From: Seohaeicola saemankumensis
Lineage (GTDB): Bacteria; Pseudomonadota; Alphaproteobacteria; Rhodobacterales; Rhodobacteraceae
DNA length: 64,000 nucleotides
Reading direction: 5' to 3'
Assembly: GCF_020171285.1 (NCBI RefSeq)
Contig: NZ_JAIUZI010000009.1
Location: 1-64,000, forward strand
This document shows, in pieces, positions 50,978 to 59,100 of this stretch. A program made the position numbers and the translations under genes. The notes beneath the pieces are model-generated. The model searched no databases. It saw nothing but the letters and a program-made list of their open reading frames with translations, and had not been told where the DNA came from. Within the stretch, counting starts at the first letter, position 1. Each line of letters begins with the position of its first letter.

Positions 50978-51785
50978 GCCCCGGCGCACGCCGGTCTGGA
51001 TCTTGGTGCTTATCCTGGCGGTTGCCCTTGTGGCGGCCGTCTTTTATCGTCAGAACCCTTTGGCTGAGCAGGCCAAGGGCTATGCGGGCACCGTCGCCGT
51101 GGCCAGCGCGGGCACCTATGTATCCCTGCGCACGCTCAACGCGGTGCTGTCGTCAGTGCAGGAGGTCGAGGTTGGCGGATCGCTCGTCGTCTCGGGCACC
51201 GCGCAACCGATGAAATTCCTCGAGCCGGTCGATGACACGGTGGAGCGGATCGCCGATGTGGTCTTTGCGATCATGCTGACGGCGGGCACGCTTTCGGTCG
51301 CGATGGGGCCGGTGAGCGCGGTGGGCGCGGGGATGATCGCGCTCGCCTCGGCGCTTTGGTTGGCGGATCGGGCGGTGGGCGCGCGGGATCCGGCCATAGC
51401 GCTTGCGCGACGGCTCTTGGCCTATGGCGCGTTTCTGGGGGTAGGGCTCCCATTGGCCTTCTTGATCTCGGCCGCATTGGCCGACCACCTGACCGCTGCC
51501 ACCTGGGCCGAGCATCAGGCGATCATCGAAGAGATCATGGCCGAGGTCGATAGCAGTGCCGTCACGACCTACGATGTCGATCAAAGCTGGGCTGAGTGGC
51601 TGCGCGAGATCTCGGGCGATGCGGCGCGCTACAGCGAGGTCGTGACCAACATTTTCGACCGAGCCGACGACCTGATCGGCAGCTTCATCGCAATCCTGTC
51701 GGTATATCTTTTCAAGATCTTCCTGCTGCCCGCTGTGCTGCTGGGCGCGTTGTTCCTGATCGCGCGGTTCTTTGCACGCGGCTGA
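50940..51785 (+). CDS. Hypothetical inner-membrane protein
   Basis: 281 residues if started at ATG 50940, which overlaps the end of the DMGDH-like gene by 38 bases; the ribosome site is weak and a start after 50977 (such as GTG 51006) is possible. It has a helix near the N-terminus (VWILVLILAVALVAAVFY), two or three in the middle, and one at the C-terminus (IFLLPAVLLGALFLIARFF). A soluble segment of about 60 residues follows AALADHLTAATWAEHQ. I recognise no family. It may be co-transcribed with the upstream gene. Confidence 0.6.
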   Translation: MTPGTRPSARTAEPRRTPVWILVLILAVALVAAVFYRQNPLAEQAKGYAGTVAVASAGTYVSLRTLNAVLSSVQEVEVGGSLVVSGTAQPMKFLEPVDDTVERIADVVFAIMLTAGTLSVAMGPVSAVGAGMIALASALWLADRAVGARDPAIALARRLLAYGAFLGVGLPLAFLISAALADHLTAATWAEHQAIIEEIMAEVDSSAVTTYDVDQSWAEWLREISGDAARYSEVVTNIFDRADDLIGSFIAILSVYLFKIFLLPAVLLGALFLIARFFARG

Positions 51786-51805
51786 GGCTGTGGCCGCGGC
51801 GGGGG

Positions 51806-51880
51806 AGGGGGCGCTGCCCCCTCTTGGCCGTGCGGCCAATTCACCCCCGGAGTATTTTCGAAGAGATGAAAGGGCGCGCG
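51806..51880 (+). repeat. Intergenic repeat copy G (module 1)
   Basis: GGGGGCGCTGCCCCC hairpin, a changed second hairpin TTGGCCGTGCGGCCAA, then the GGAGTATTTTCGAAGAGATG core and AAAGGGCGCGCG tail. The second stem keeps pairing although its sequence differs from copies B and C. It lies between convergent genes. Confidence 0.8.
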
Positions 51881-51883
51881 GCG

Positions 51884-52336
51884 TCAGGGTTTGGCCGGGC
51901 GGAAGTCGGCGGGTGTCAGCACCCCGTCGCCGTCGCGGTCGATCATCGCGAACCAGGCGTCCGAGCGGGCGGTGAATTCATCGGCGGTGACCCGGCCGTC
52001 GCCATCGGTGTCGTTGAAGACGCGCTGCAGGCCCTGGTTGATCCGCTGCATCGGTCCCTTTTGATGGCCGCCGGCGTTTTCGGCCATGTCGGCCTGCCGG
52101 GTTTCGTCGAAGAGGTCGTATTCGGCGGCATCGAGCGCGCCGTCCGCGTCCTGGTCGAACATGACAAAGACCTCGGCCCGTTTTTGCGCGGCCTCGGCGG
52201 AGGTGACCCGGCCATCGCCGTCCAGATCCCAGTTTTCGATGAAATGGGCGCCGGGCCTGGTGCCGCCCGCCGTGGCGGCGCCGGAGGCGGTGGCGAGGGC
52301 GAGGGCGCAGAGGGCGGCGAAATTGAGAAGGGTCAT
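51884..52336 (-). CDS. Secreted EF-hand calcium-binding protein
   Basis: 150 residues with a Sec signal peptide (LLNFAALCALALATASGAATA). Four EF-hand loops are visible: DLDGDGRVTSAE, DQDADGALDAAE, DTDGDGRVTADE and DRDGDGVLTPAD. All keep the Ca2+-liganding acidic positions. It acts in the periplasm or outside, perhaps as a calcium sensor or buffer. It diverges slightly offset from nothing else: the next gene upstream is on the same strand 88 bases away. A palindrome lies just before its start. Confidence 0.88.
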   Translation of the reverse strand: MTLLNFAALCALALATASGAATAGGTRPGAHFIENWDLDGDGRVTSAEAAQKRAEVFVMFDQDADGALDAAEYDLFDETRQADMAENAGGHQKGPMQRINQGLQRVFNDTDGDGRVTADEFTARSDAWFAMIDRDGDGVLTPADFRPAKP

Positions 52337-52351
52337 CGGGGTCGCTCCTAA

Positions 52352-52371
52352 ATATTCTGTTTGCAGAATAT
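52352..52371 (-). promoter_or_regulatory. Palindrome upstream of the EF-hand gene
   Basis: ATATTCTG-TTTG-CAGAATAT, with perfect eight-base arms, lies 16-35 bases before the start codon and overlaps the likely -10 region. The minus-strand CTGCAAACA within it recurs as CTGCAAATA before the neighbouring AhpD-like gene. Confidence 0.45.
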
Positions 52372-52423
52372 ATACGGCGCGACCCCGGATTTCCGTCGGC
52401 GCATTTCGCCGCAGGGGGCGGGC

Positions 52424-52762
52424 TCAGGCGGCGGTCAGCTCGTCATAGCATTCCAGCGCCTTGGCGGCGTACATCATCGCCGGGCCGCCGCCCATCTGGA
52501 TGTTCATCGCCAGCACGTCGGCGACCTCTTCGCGGGTGGCGCCGCATTTCACCAGCGCCTCGATGTGCAGGCTGATGCAGGGTTCGCAGCGGTCGGCGAC
52601 CGAAATGCCCAGCGCCACGAATTCCTTGGTCTTGTATTCGAGCGTGCCGCCGGACTTGACCGCCTTGGAGAGCGTGCCGAAGCCGCGGGCGGTGTCGGGG
52701 ATGGCGCCGTGCAGGTTGCGCAGGCCGGCGCGGGTGGCGGCCAGTTTGTCGGTCCAGGTCAT
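52424..52762 (-). CDS. AhpD-like carboxymuconolactone decarboxylase family protein
   Basis: 112 residues, one CMD/AhpD domain. The CEPCISLH sequence (near 58-65) is the CxxCxxxH redox site of AhpD-like proteins, so a peroxidase or disulfide reductase role is likelier than decarboxylation. It stands just downstream of an FNR-type box and near a TGCAAA inverted repeat (52778-52797), suggesting redox or oxygen control. The ATG has a GGAGG-like AGGACCCTCCCC run upstream. Confidence 0.85.
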   Translation of the reverse strand: MTWTDKLAATRAGLRNLHGAIPDTARGFGTLSKAVKSGGTLEYKTKEFVALGISVADRCEPCISLHIEALVKCGATREEVADVLAMNIQMGGGPAMMYAAKALECYDELTAA

Positions 52763-52829
52763 GGGGAGGGTCCTTTTGCAAACATTCGATTATTTGCAGG
52801 TTAAAAACCACGGGCGGCCCGGGCCGGCT

Positions 52830-52843
52830 TTGATCCTGATCAG
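52830..52843 (-). promoter_or_regulatory. FNR-type box upstream of the AhpD-like gene
   Basis: The plus strand reads TTGAT-CCTG-ATCAG, one base from the full consensus TTGAT-N4-ATCAA. Its centre is about 74 bases before the start codon at 52762, with an AT-rich TTTTTAAC stretch about 32 bases downstream as a -10 candidate. It overlaps the stop codon of the methyltransferase gene. Confidence 0.4.
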
Positions 52844-53493
52844 GTTTTTGGTTTTTCTGCGATCAGGGCGAGATTGTTTGCGGGCATTTCCACCACCTGG
52901 GCCATGTCCAGCCCGGCCGCCTGCAGCAGGTCCATGATGTCGAAGTCATCCTTGTAGCCGATGGCGGGGTTTTCGGCCCGCAGGCTGGCGTGAAAGGCGA
53001 TGTCGCCGTCGCTGGTCAACGCGCCGCCGCGCATGAAGGGGCCGTAGATCACGATACGCCCGCCCGGGGCGAGGGCGCGGGCGGCCTCGGCAAGCGCGGT
53101 CTCGACCGCGGCCATGGGGATCAGGTGCAGCAGGTTGATCACCACGATCAGATCCATCCCGGCGTGATCGGCGGACCAGCCGGGGCGCGCTGCGTCGAGA
53201 TCGACCGCCGGGGCGATCCGGTCAAGGCCGGTGTCCGCCGCGTGGGCGTCGATGCTGGCGCGGCGCGTGGCGTCGGGGTCGCTGGGCTGCCAGTGCAGGC
53301 CGGGCAGGCGGGCGGCGAAACCGGCGACATGCTGGCCCGTGCCGCTGGCGATTTCCAGCGCGCGGCCGCGCGGCGGCGCGACCTGTTCCAGCAGGGCGCA
53401 GAGCGGTTCGAGGTTGCGCGCGGCGGAGGGCGCGACCAGTCGTGCCCCGGTGCCGGGGTCGGCCTGGCTGTGCCGGATCGGCGGTTTGGTCAT
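52840..53493 (-). CDS. DUF938 SAM-dependent methyltransferase-like protein
   Basis: 217 residues. LEIASGTGQHVAGFAARLPG is the SAM-binding loop and VVINLLHLIPMAAVE matches the DUF938 family, whose substrate is unknown. GGRIVIYGPFMRGG is the next conserved block. It begins at MTKPPIRHSQ after an AAGGGA ribosome site. Cytoplasmic. It lies upstream of the AhpD-like gene on the same strand and diverges from the small membrane protein/HlyD pair. Confidence 0.82.
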   Translation of the reverse strand: MTKPPIRHSQADPGTGARLVAPSAARNLEPLCALLEQVAPPRGRALEIASGTGQHVAGFAARLPGLHWQPSDPDATRRASIDAHAADTGLDRIAPAVDLDAARPGWSADHAGMDLIVVINLLHLIPMAAVETALAEAARALAPGGRIVIYGPFMRGGALTSDGDIAFHASLRAENPAIGYKDDFDIMDLLQAAGLDMAQVVEMPANNLALIAEKPKT

Positions 53494-53643
53494 TCTTGCA
53501 TCCCTTCTGTCATTGGCACCAAGGGGCCATCGGATGGGCCGGTAAAGACGGCTGCACGCGATCCCAACGGCTTGCTTTGGTCCGGCCGGTGGAGGATACA
53601 GCGAATGGGCCCTTGTACCAGAACAAGTATTGCGGAGGTAGAT

Positions 53644-54120
53644 TTGACCACGTCCCCCACCGAAGCGGCGCTGAACCCGCTCGCACCCGACCACCTGCCG
53701 AGTTACATCGTGAGCGCGGATGGCAGCGACCATCTGCTGACGGTCATGATCATTTTCACGCTGGCCCTGATTCTGGGGATCGGGTTGCTGTATCTGACGT
53801 TGCATGCGCTGCCCGAGAAGATGGGCCACCATGCCAACCATTCGCAGATGCAGATCATCGGGATTCTGGCGCTGTTGGCGCTGTTCACGCACAACAACGC
53901 CTTTTGGGTGATCGCGCTGCTGGTGGCGGCGTTCCGGCCGCCGGATTTCCTGACGCCGCTGAGGTCGATCTCGCGGTCGCTGGATCGGCTGTCGCGGGGC
54001 GCGGTTGCGGCGGGGCCGGTCGCGGGGGTGGCAACGGGAGCTGCAGCGGGGGCGGTGTCTGACGATGCCTCGGCACCTGCGCCGTCAGAGCAGACGCAGA
54101 CCCAGGAAAAGGAGGGCTGA
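53644..54120 (+). CDS. Small membrane protein coupled to an HlyD-type gene
   Basis: 158 residues from TTG 53644, decided by GGAGG five to six bases upstream; no ATG suits. Two membrane helices (TVMIIFTLALILGIGLLYL and QIIGILALLALF, extended by FWVIALLVAAF) are followed by a Ser/Ala/Gly-rich tail and a Gln/Thr/Glu-rich end. I recognise no family. It ends three bases before the HlyD gene start, which shows co-translation and suggests a joint membrane complex. Confidence 0.7.
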   Translation: MTTSPTEAALNPLAPDHLPSYIVSADGSDHLLTVMIIFTLALILGIGLLYLTLHALPEKMGHHANHSQMQIIGILALLALFTHNNAFWVIALLVAAFRPPDFLTPLRSISRSLDRLSRGAVAAGPVAGVATGAAAGAVSDDASAPAPSEQTQTQEKEG

Positions 54121-54123
54121 GCC

Positions 54124-55359
54124 ATGCTGGAGACCATGTTTGTCGCGCTGTTCACGCTGTTGCCCGATTACCTGTTCCGCCGCTATGTGCAGGGCAAGCG
54201 GATCGGTCACGAGATCACCTTTTTCACCATGTGGTACGAGCTGCGCTGGGGGCTGGTGACCTGTTTCATGGGCGCGGTGACCATCATCACGCTGCTGTTT
54301 TATTTCCACCCGGCGACCAGCACGGTGTCGTCCTATTTCCGCACGGTGACGATCCTGTCGCAGTCGGGCGGCCGGGTGACCGAGGTCTTTGTGCAAAACG
54401 GCGATATCGTTCAGGCGGGCGACCCGATTTTCCGGCTGGATTCCACCACGCAGGAAGCCGCGGTGGAAGCGGCGGAAAAGCGGATCGACGAGGTCGAGGC
54501 GGCCATCGTGGTGGCGCAGGCCGATATCGTTGCGGCGCAGGCGGCGGTGCGGTCCGCCGTGGCCAGCCGCGACCTGGTGGAGGACGACTATCGCCGCAAC
54601 AAGACCTTGCTGGACAAGGGATCGCCAGCGGCCAACCCGGCCGAGGTCGAGCGGCAGGCGAACCGGCTGGCCGAGCGCGAGGGGCAGCTGGAGGTGGCCG
54701 AGGCCAATCTGAAGGCGGTCGAGGAAAACGTGACCGTTCTGCTGCCGGCGCAAAAGCAGAGCGCCGAGGCGGCGCTGCACCAGGCGCAGGCGGAACTGGA
54801 CAAGCTGCTGGTCACCGCCGGGGTGACCGGCGAGGTCGACCAGTTCCAGCTGCGGGTCGGCGACGTGGTCAACCCGATCCTGCGCCCGGCGGGTATCCTG
54901 GTGCCGGTGGAATCCGGGCACCTGGCGTTTCAGGCCGGGTTCAGCCAGCTGGCCGCCAATGTGGTGCATGTGGGCATGGTTGCGGAAATGGGCTGTGCCG
55001 CCAGCCCGTTCCGGATCGTGCCGATGGTGATCGTGGCGGTACAGGACGTGATCCCGTCGGGACAGTTCCGCCCGTCCGACGTGTTGCGCGATCCGACGAC
55101 GGAACACCGCGAACCCGGCGGTGTTCTGGTCAACATGGAGCCGCTGTACGAAGGCGGGATCGACCATCTGCTGCCGGGCAGCAACTGCATGGCGATGGCC
55201 TATACCACGACCCATGACAAGATCACCGAGGACATGAGTGTCCTGCAGAAGTTCGGCCTGCACGCGCTGGAAACCATCGGCCTGGTGCATGCGGCGGGCC
55301 TGCGGTTGCGGATGATCATGATGCCGGTCACGACGCTGGTGTTCTCGGGCGGGCACTGA
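54124..55359 (+). CDS. HlyD family secretion/membrane-fusion protein
   Basis: 411 residues. One membrane helix near residues 40-60 anchors it in the inner membrane; then come a lipoyl-like half (SQSGGRVTEVFVQNGDIVQAGDP), a coiled coil of about 130 residues rich in Ala and Glu, the second half (LVTAGVTGEVDQFQLRVGD) and a beta-barrel. Such proteins bridge the periplasm in export systems. No ABC, RND or MFS pump and no outer-membrane channel is found next to it; only the small membrane protein is. AAGGAGG lies nine bases before the ATG. Confidence 0.88.
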   Translation: MLETMFVALFTLLPDYLFRRYVQGKRIGHEITFFTMWYELRWGLVTCFMGAVTIITLLFYFHPATSTVSSYFRTVTILSQSGGRVTEVFVQNGDIVQAGDPIFRLDSTTQEAAVEAAEKRIDEVEAAIVVAQADIVAAQAAVRSAVASRDLVEDDYRRNKTLLDKGSPAANPAEVERQANRLAEREGQLEVAEANLKAVEENVTVLLPAQKQSAEAALHQAQAELDKLLVTAGVTGEVDQFQLRVGDVVNPILRPAGILVPVESGHLAFQAGFSQLAANVVHVGMVAEMGCAASPFRIVPMVIVAVQDVIPSGQFRPSDVLRDPTTEHREPGGVLVNMEPLYEGGIDHLLPGSNCMAMAYTTTHDKITEDMSVLQKFGLHALETIGLVHAAGLRLRMIMMPVTTLVFSGGH

Positions 55360-55476
55360 ACCCGGCGGCGGCGGCGGTGTCACGCCGCCGCTGCGGCGGG
55401 CCCGGCTGCGGCGGGCCCGGCTGCGGAGGGTCGGTGAAACCGCTGGCGCGGGCGCGGGGCGCGCGGCGTCGGATTT

Positions 55477-55502
55477 GAGTATTTAAAAAAAAAGAGATGA
55501 AA
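55477..55502 (+). repeat. Degenerate repeat copy H (core of module 1)
   Basis: TGAGTATTTAAAAAAAAAGAGATGAA keeps the GAGTATTT and AAGAGATGAA ends of the module 1 core with an A-run between. Just upstream (about 55390-55430) CTGCGGCGGGCCCGG is repeated twice in tandem. It lies between convergent genes. Confidence 0.5.
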
Positions 55503-55538
55503 CAGGGGACGTGGCGCGGAGGGGCGTCCGGTGGCGCG

Positions 55539-56954
55539 TCAGCCCGATTCGGTATCATAGATGTCGACGATTTCCCTGAGGTCGCGCAGGGCGTTGCGGC
55601 GCGTCGCGGCGAGCAGGGGGCCGAGATCCCTGCGGGTGCGCAGAAGCCACCAGGCGCGGGCCTGGCTGAACAGGCGGCGGCGGGTGTCGTGAAAGGTCAG
55701 CGCCGCGCGCCCGGACAGCGGCGCGGCGACCAGTACGGCAAAGACGCTGGCCCATCCCCAGGGCGCGCCGAAGGCCTTTGCGCAGAGACCCCCGGCGAGG
55801 CCGGCCTCGATCAGCCAGGCGACCGGGAACAGGATCAGGCTGGAGAAGATCGCCCATGTCGCCATCTTGTCGGGATCCTTGCCTCGGGCGAAGACGCGGG
55901 AGATCTGGACCGGCAGCCAGTTCAGGGCGATGGACAGGATCAGCAGCGGCGAGGCCAGCAGCAGAACGATGAGCGAGCGGGCGATCTGGCCCGGCCGCGC
56001 GCCGCCGTCGTGGGGGGCGGTGACATGGTGGTCGTCGATCCCGGTGGCGGTCAGCAGGCTGTCGTAATCGGCGATGGTCCGGCGCAGGCTGGCGGTCTTG
56101 TCCGGGTAGTGGATCTTGATCCAGGCATAGCCACGGGCGAAGGCGCGGCGCATTTCGTAGCTGTCGCCAAGGTGGAGTTCCCCGGCCGCCGGGCTGTCCT
56201 GGCGGACCCAGAGATCGGCCGCGCGCCCGACCAGCCGGGCGTCGTTCCAGGTGTCGAAGTTCAGCGTCACCGAGGCGAGGGCCGCATCGACCCGCGCGGT
56301 CAGCTAGCGGACCGACTGTTGCCGGGCGGCGGCGTCGCCGTCGCGGTAGCGGTCCAGGTCGGGCCCGATGTCGAGCTGATCGCCGATTTCGACCAGCGCG
56401 CGCGAGCGAAAGACGGTCTTGGCCTCGTAGAACAGGCCGACGGGCACAATGCGGATGTCCAGCGGTCCGCGCTGTTTCCCGGTCTCAAGCGCGATCCGGG
56501 CGGCGCCAGATTTCATCGGCAGCAGATGCGGTTCATTGTGGCTGGCGCCTTCGGGGAACAGCGACAGGACACCGCCGCCGGCCAGCAGCTCCCAGGTCTG
56601 TTCGAAGGTGTCGCGGTGGCGGGTGTTGCCGGGGCCGACGTCCTGCAGCCGGAACACCGGGATGACGCCGGCGGCGGCCAGCAGGGGGCGCAGCGGGGCG
56701 TTGTCCCAGATGATGCTGGCGGCCAGCATCCGGGGCATTCGCGGCAGCGCGGCGGTCAGGGCGACGCCGTCGATCAGGCTGTTGAGGTGGTTGGACACCA
56801 CGATGACCGGGCCGCCGGCGGGAAACCGATCGGCGCCGATGACCACGACGTCGCGAAAGAACACCGACAGCACGAGCCGGGCCAGGCCGCGCAGGAAGGC
56901 GTCGGTTCTGGGCCGGGGAGGCTGGCTCCCGGCGCCGGGGTGTTGGGTCGTCAC
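55539..56954 (-). pseudogene. Glycerolipid acyltransferase (PlsC/GPAT-like) interrupted by an in-frame amber codon
   Basis: One reading frame of 472 codons carries a single internal TAG at 56306-56304. Before it, 216 residues form the LPLAT domain: SNHLNSLID (near 54-62) and SLFPEGASH, with the family's block MKSGAARIALETG. After it, 254 residues continue in the same frame (LTARVDAALASVTLNFDTW, then two or three membrane helices), as in longer acyltransferases of this type. The N-terminal part alone might still fold. It may be a nonsense mutation, read-through or a sequencing error. The start is GTG 56954 behind GAGG; confidence in the start is moderate. Confidence 0.8.
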
Positions 56955-57254
56955 TGTTGCATCCTCGGTCGGGTTGCTCTGTCCTTGGTGTGATCGGGGC
57001 AACCCCCGCGCGGCTGAACGCCCGGTCACCTTAGCAGCACAACCTTGGGGTGAACAGCGCAGCCGGCGGGGTTCCGCCGGCTGGGCGCGGACGGGGGGCG
57101 GCGGCGCGCGGCGCGGCCCTGGCAAGGCTTGATCGGGGCGCGAAGTTGGGCCAACGTTTTCACGGGCGGTCGGGCAGCGCCGACACCTGCCGCGACACGA
57201 ACCGCCCCCATTTTAGCGCGCCATTCCCGCGGCCCGATTGCAAAGAGCCATGTT

Positions 57255-59033
57255 ATGACATCATCCAAGTCGATCACCCGCCGCGCGGCCCTGACCGGGG
57301 TTTCGGCGGTTTCGCTGGCCACGCTGGCCGCACCGTCGATCCTGTGGGCCAAGAGCCACAAGACCGCGCAGGCCGCCGCGACGAGTGGCGGCGCGGGGAA
57401 GGTGACCGAGATCAACGTGCTGGATTACGATGTCGACCCCACCGGCCGGAATTCCAGCCTGGCGGGCCTGCAGCAGGCGATCGCGGATTTCAAGAAGATC
57501 TCGGACAACGCCCGCAAGGATGACCCGATGGCGGGGTTTCCCGGCGCGATCCTGAAGATCCCGCCGAACATGGTCAACGACGGGTTCTACGCGATCGACG
57601 GCAGCCTGGACCTGACGCGCATTCGCGGGTTCAAGAATTATGTCGATGCGCGCGGGGCGTCGCTGCTGATTTCGGCCAGGGACAAGGTGGGGCTGGATTT
57701 CACCCATTCCAGCAACCTGGTCTGGGACGGCGGCAATATCGTCGGCGACAAGGCGGCGATGCCGCTCTGCGGTGTTCAGGTCGCGCGCAAATACCTGGAG
57801 GCCAAGGATGAAAACCCCAGCTCGCACAAACACAGTTTTTCCAACCTGAACATCACCGGCCACTGGTCGCGCGCCGCGCTCTATAATTTCTCTTCCGAGA
57901 TGCTGCACCTGCAGAAGTGCCGGCTGGAGAACTACCACCCCGCCGAGGACGCCTATGCCGCCGTGCAGGACGGGCAGTCGGGGTATTTCCAGCCGGTGTC
58001 GGAATTCGAGACCATGGGCATCGAAAGCAAGCGGCAGCAGTTCGACGCGAACTACTGGCATCACGTGAACCTGAACCGCCCGAACGGGGGACCGTGCCTG
58101 TTCATGTCCGCCTGTGTCGGCCATCGCTATCACCGGACGCTGTTCAACTGCTACGGCTCGGATCAGATCCACGTCTACCAGGGCGCGCGGGACCGCAAGG
58201 GCCTGCTGGACTGCCTGATCGAAGGCCGGTTCGAGACCGGCGAGACCGACACCACGATGCGGTTCATCGGCGGGCCCGACCACTATCACCGGCGGGTGAA
58301 ACTGCATCCCGACCGGATCTTTGCGACCAACATCCTGAACACCGGCGACGGGGTCGACAATGTCCGGCTGATCGACCTCGACCTGACGGTGAACGATTTC
58401 GTGTCGCCGAAGGAAACCCATTACCTGGCCGCCGATCCGGACGATTTCACGCTGGTCACCGGAGTGATCATCGCGCGGTCGCGCAATTACGGGGACAGCG
58501 GCCATGCGCGGCTGGAAAACCTGAGCCTGCCACAGTTCAAGGGCAAGTTCACGGTGTCGGACCGGACGCTTTATACCCCCGACCAGCTGCCCCATGGCGA
58601 TTACGAGCTGCACGATGACGTGCCCGGCGAGCCGCCGCAGTGGGTGCATGGGGCGGCGCCCGAGATCATGGGGGTCGCGGGCGAATGGAGCGTCGCGATC
58701 TCGGATGCCTCGGGCAAGATCAGCAAGACGGCGGTCACCGGAACATGGCGCCGGTCCGAGGGGATGATCCACCTGTTCTTTGACGGCCTGTCGGGGATTG
58801 ATACCGGCGGGCTGGCGGCATCGGACGCGGCGCGCATCGTGATCCCGTTCCGCACCACGCAGACCGCGCTGGGTCAGGTATGGAGCGAGGACGGCGGGGC
58901 GATGGCGGTGCTGGAGCGGGACAGCAATGCGGTGGTCCTGCGGTCGGTCGCGGGCGGCGCGATCCCGGTGAGCGCGCTGGCCGGGGGGGCGATCCGGGCC
59001 TTCCAGATCTCCTTTGCCGAGAAAACCGGCTGA
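57255..59033 (+). CDS. Tat-exported hypothetical protein, probable right-handed beta-helix
   Basis: 592 residues. SITRRAALTGVSAVSL with a following hydrophobic stretch is a twin-arginine signal. The mature part opens with NVLDYDVDPTGRNSSLAGLQ, similar to the start of pectate-lyase-type beta-helix proteins (the INVxDYGAxGDG pattern), and continues with repeats such as NLVWDGGNIVGDKA and FSNLNITGHWSRAALYNF. No catalytic residues can be named. It may bind or cut a polysaccharide. A final domain of about 120 residues is strand-rich. The gene is single and converges with the BCCT gene. Confidence 0.75.
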   Translation: MTSSKSITRRAALTGVSAVSLATLAAPSILWAKSHKTAQAAATSGGAGKVTEINVLDYDVDPTGRNSSLAGLQQAIADFKKISDNARKDDPMAGFPGAILKIPPNMVNDGFYAIDGSLDLTRIRGFKNYVDARGASLLISARDKVGLDFTHSSNLVWDGGNIVGDKAAMPLCGVQVARKYLEAKDENPSSHKHSFSNLNITGHWSRAALYNFSSEMLHLQKCRLENYHPAEDAYAAVQDGQSGYFQPVSEFETMGIESKRQQFDANYWHHVNLNRPNGGPCLFMSACVGHRYHRTLFNCYGSDQIHVYQGARDRKGLLDCLIEGRFETGETDTTMRFIGGPDHYHRRVKLHPDRIFATNILNTGDGVDNVRLIDLDLTVNDFVSPKETHYLAADPDDFTLVTGVIIARSRNYGDSGHARLENLSLPQFKGKFTVSDRTLYTPDQLPHGDYELHDDVPGEPPQWVHGAAPEIMGVAGEWSVAISDASGKISKTAVTGTWRRSEGMIHLFFDGLSGIDTGGLAASDAARIVIPFRTTQTALGQVWSEDGGAMAVLERDSNAVVLRSVAGGAIPVSALAGGAIRAFQISFAEKTG

Positions 59034-59055
59034 GGATCCGGGCGCAGGGACAATA

Positions 59056-59079
59056 GCCTGACCCGGTGTCCCGGATCAG
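59056..59079. terminator. Possible bidirectional terminator between convergent genes
   Basis: CCTGACCCGG and CCCGGATCAGG pair with one mismatch around TGT. It lies 23 bases after the beta-helix gene and 22 before the BCCT stop. No clear T-run on either strand. Confidence 0.35.
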
Positions 59080-59100
59080 GCGGGTGTTGTGCGGGGCGCG

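Noticed and set aside
47918..50989. A 1,023-codon minus-strand frame covering the DMGDH-like gene
   Set aside because: Only its last 107 codons (the channel) look like protein; the rest is the antisense shadow of a GC-rich flavoenzyme gene.
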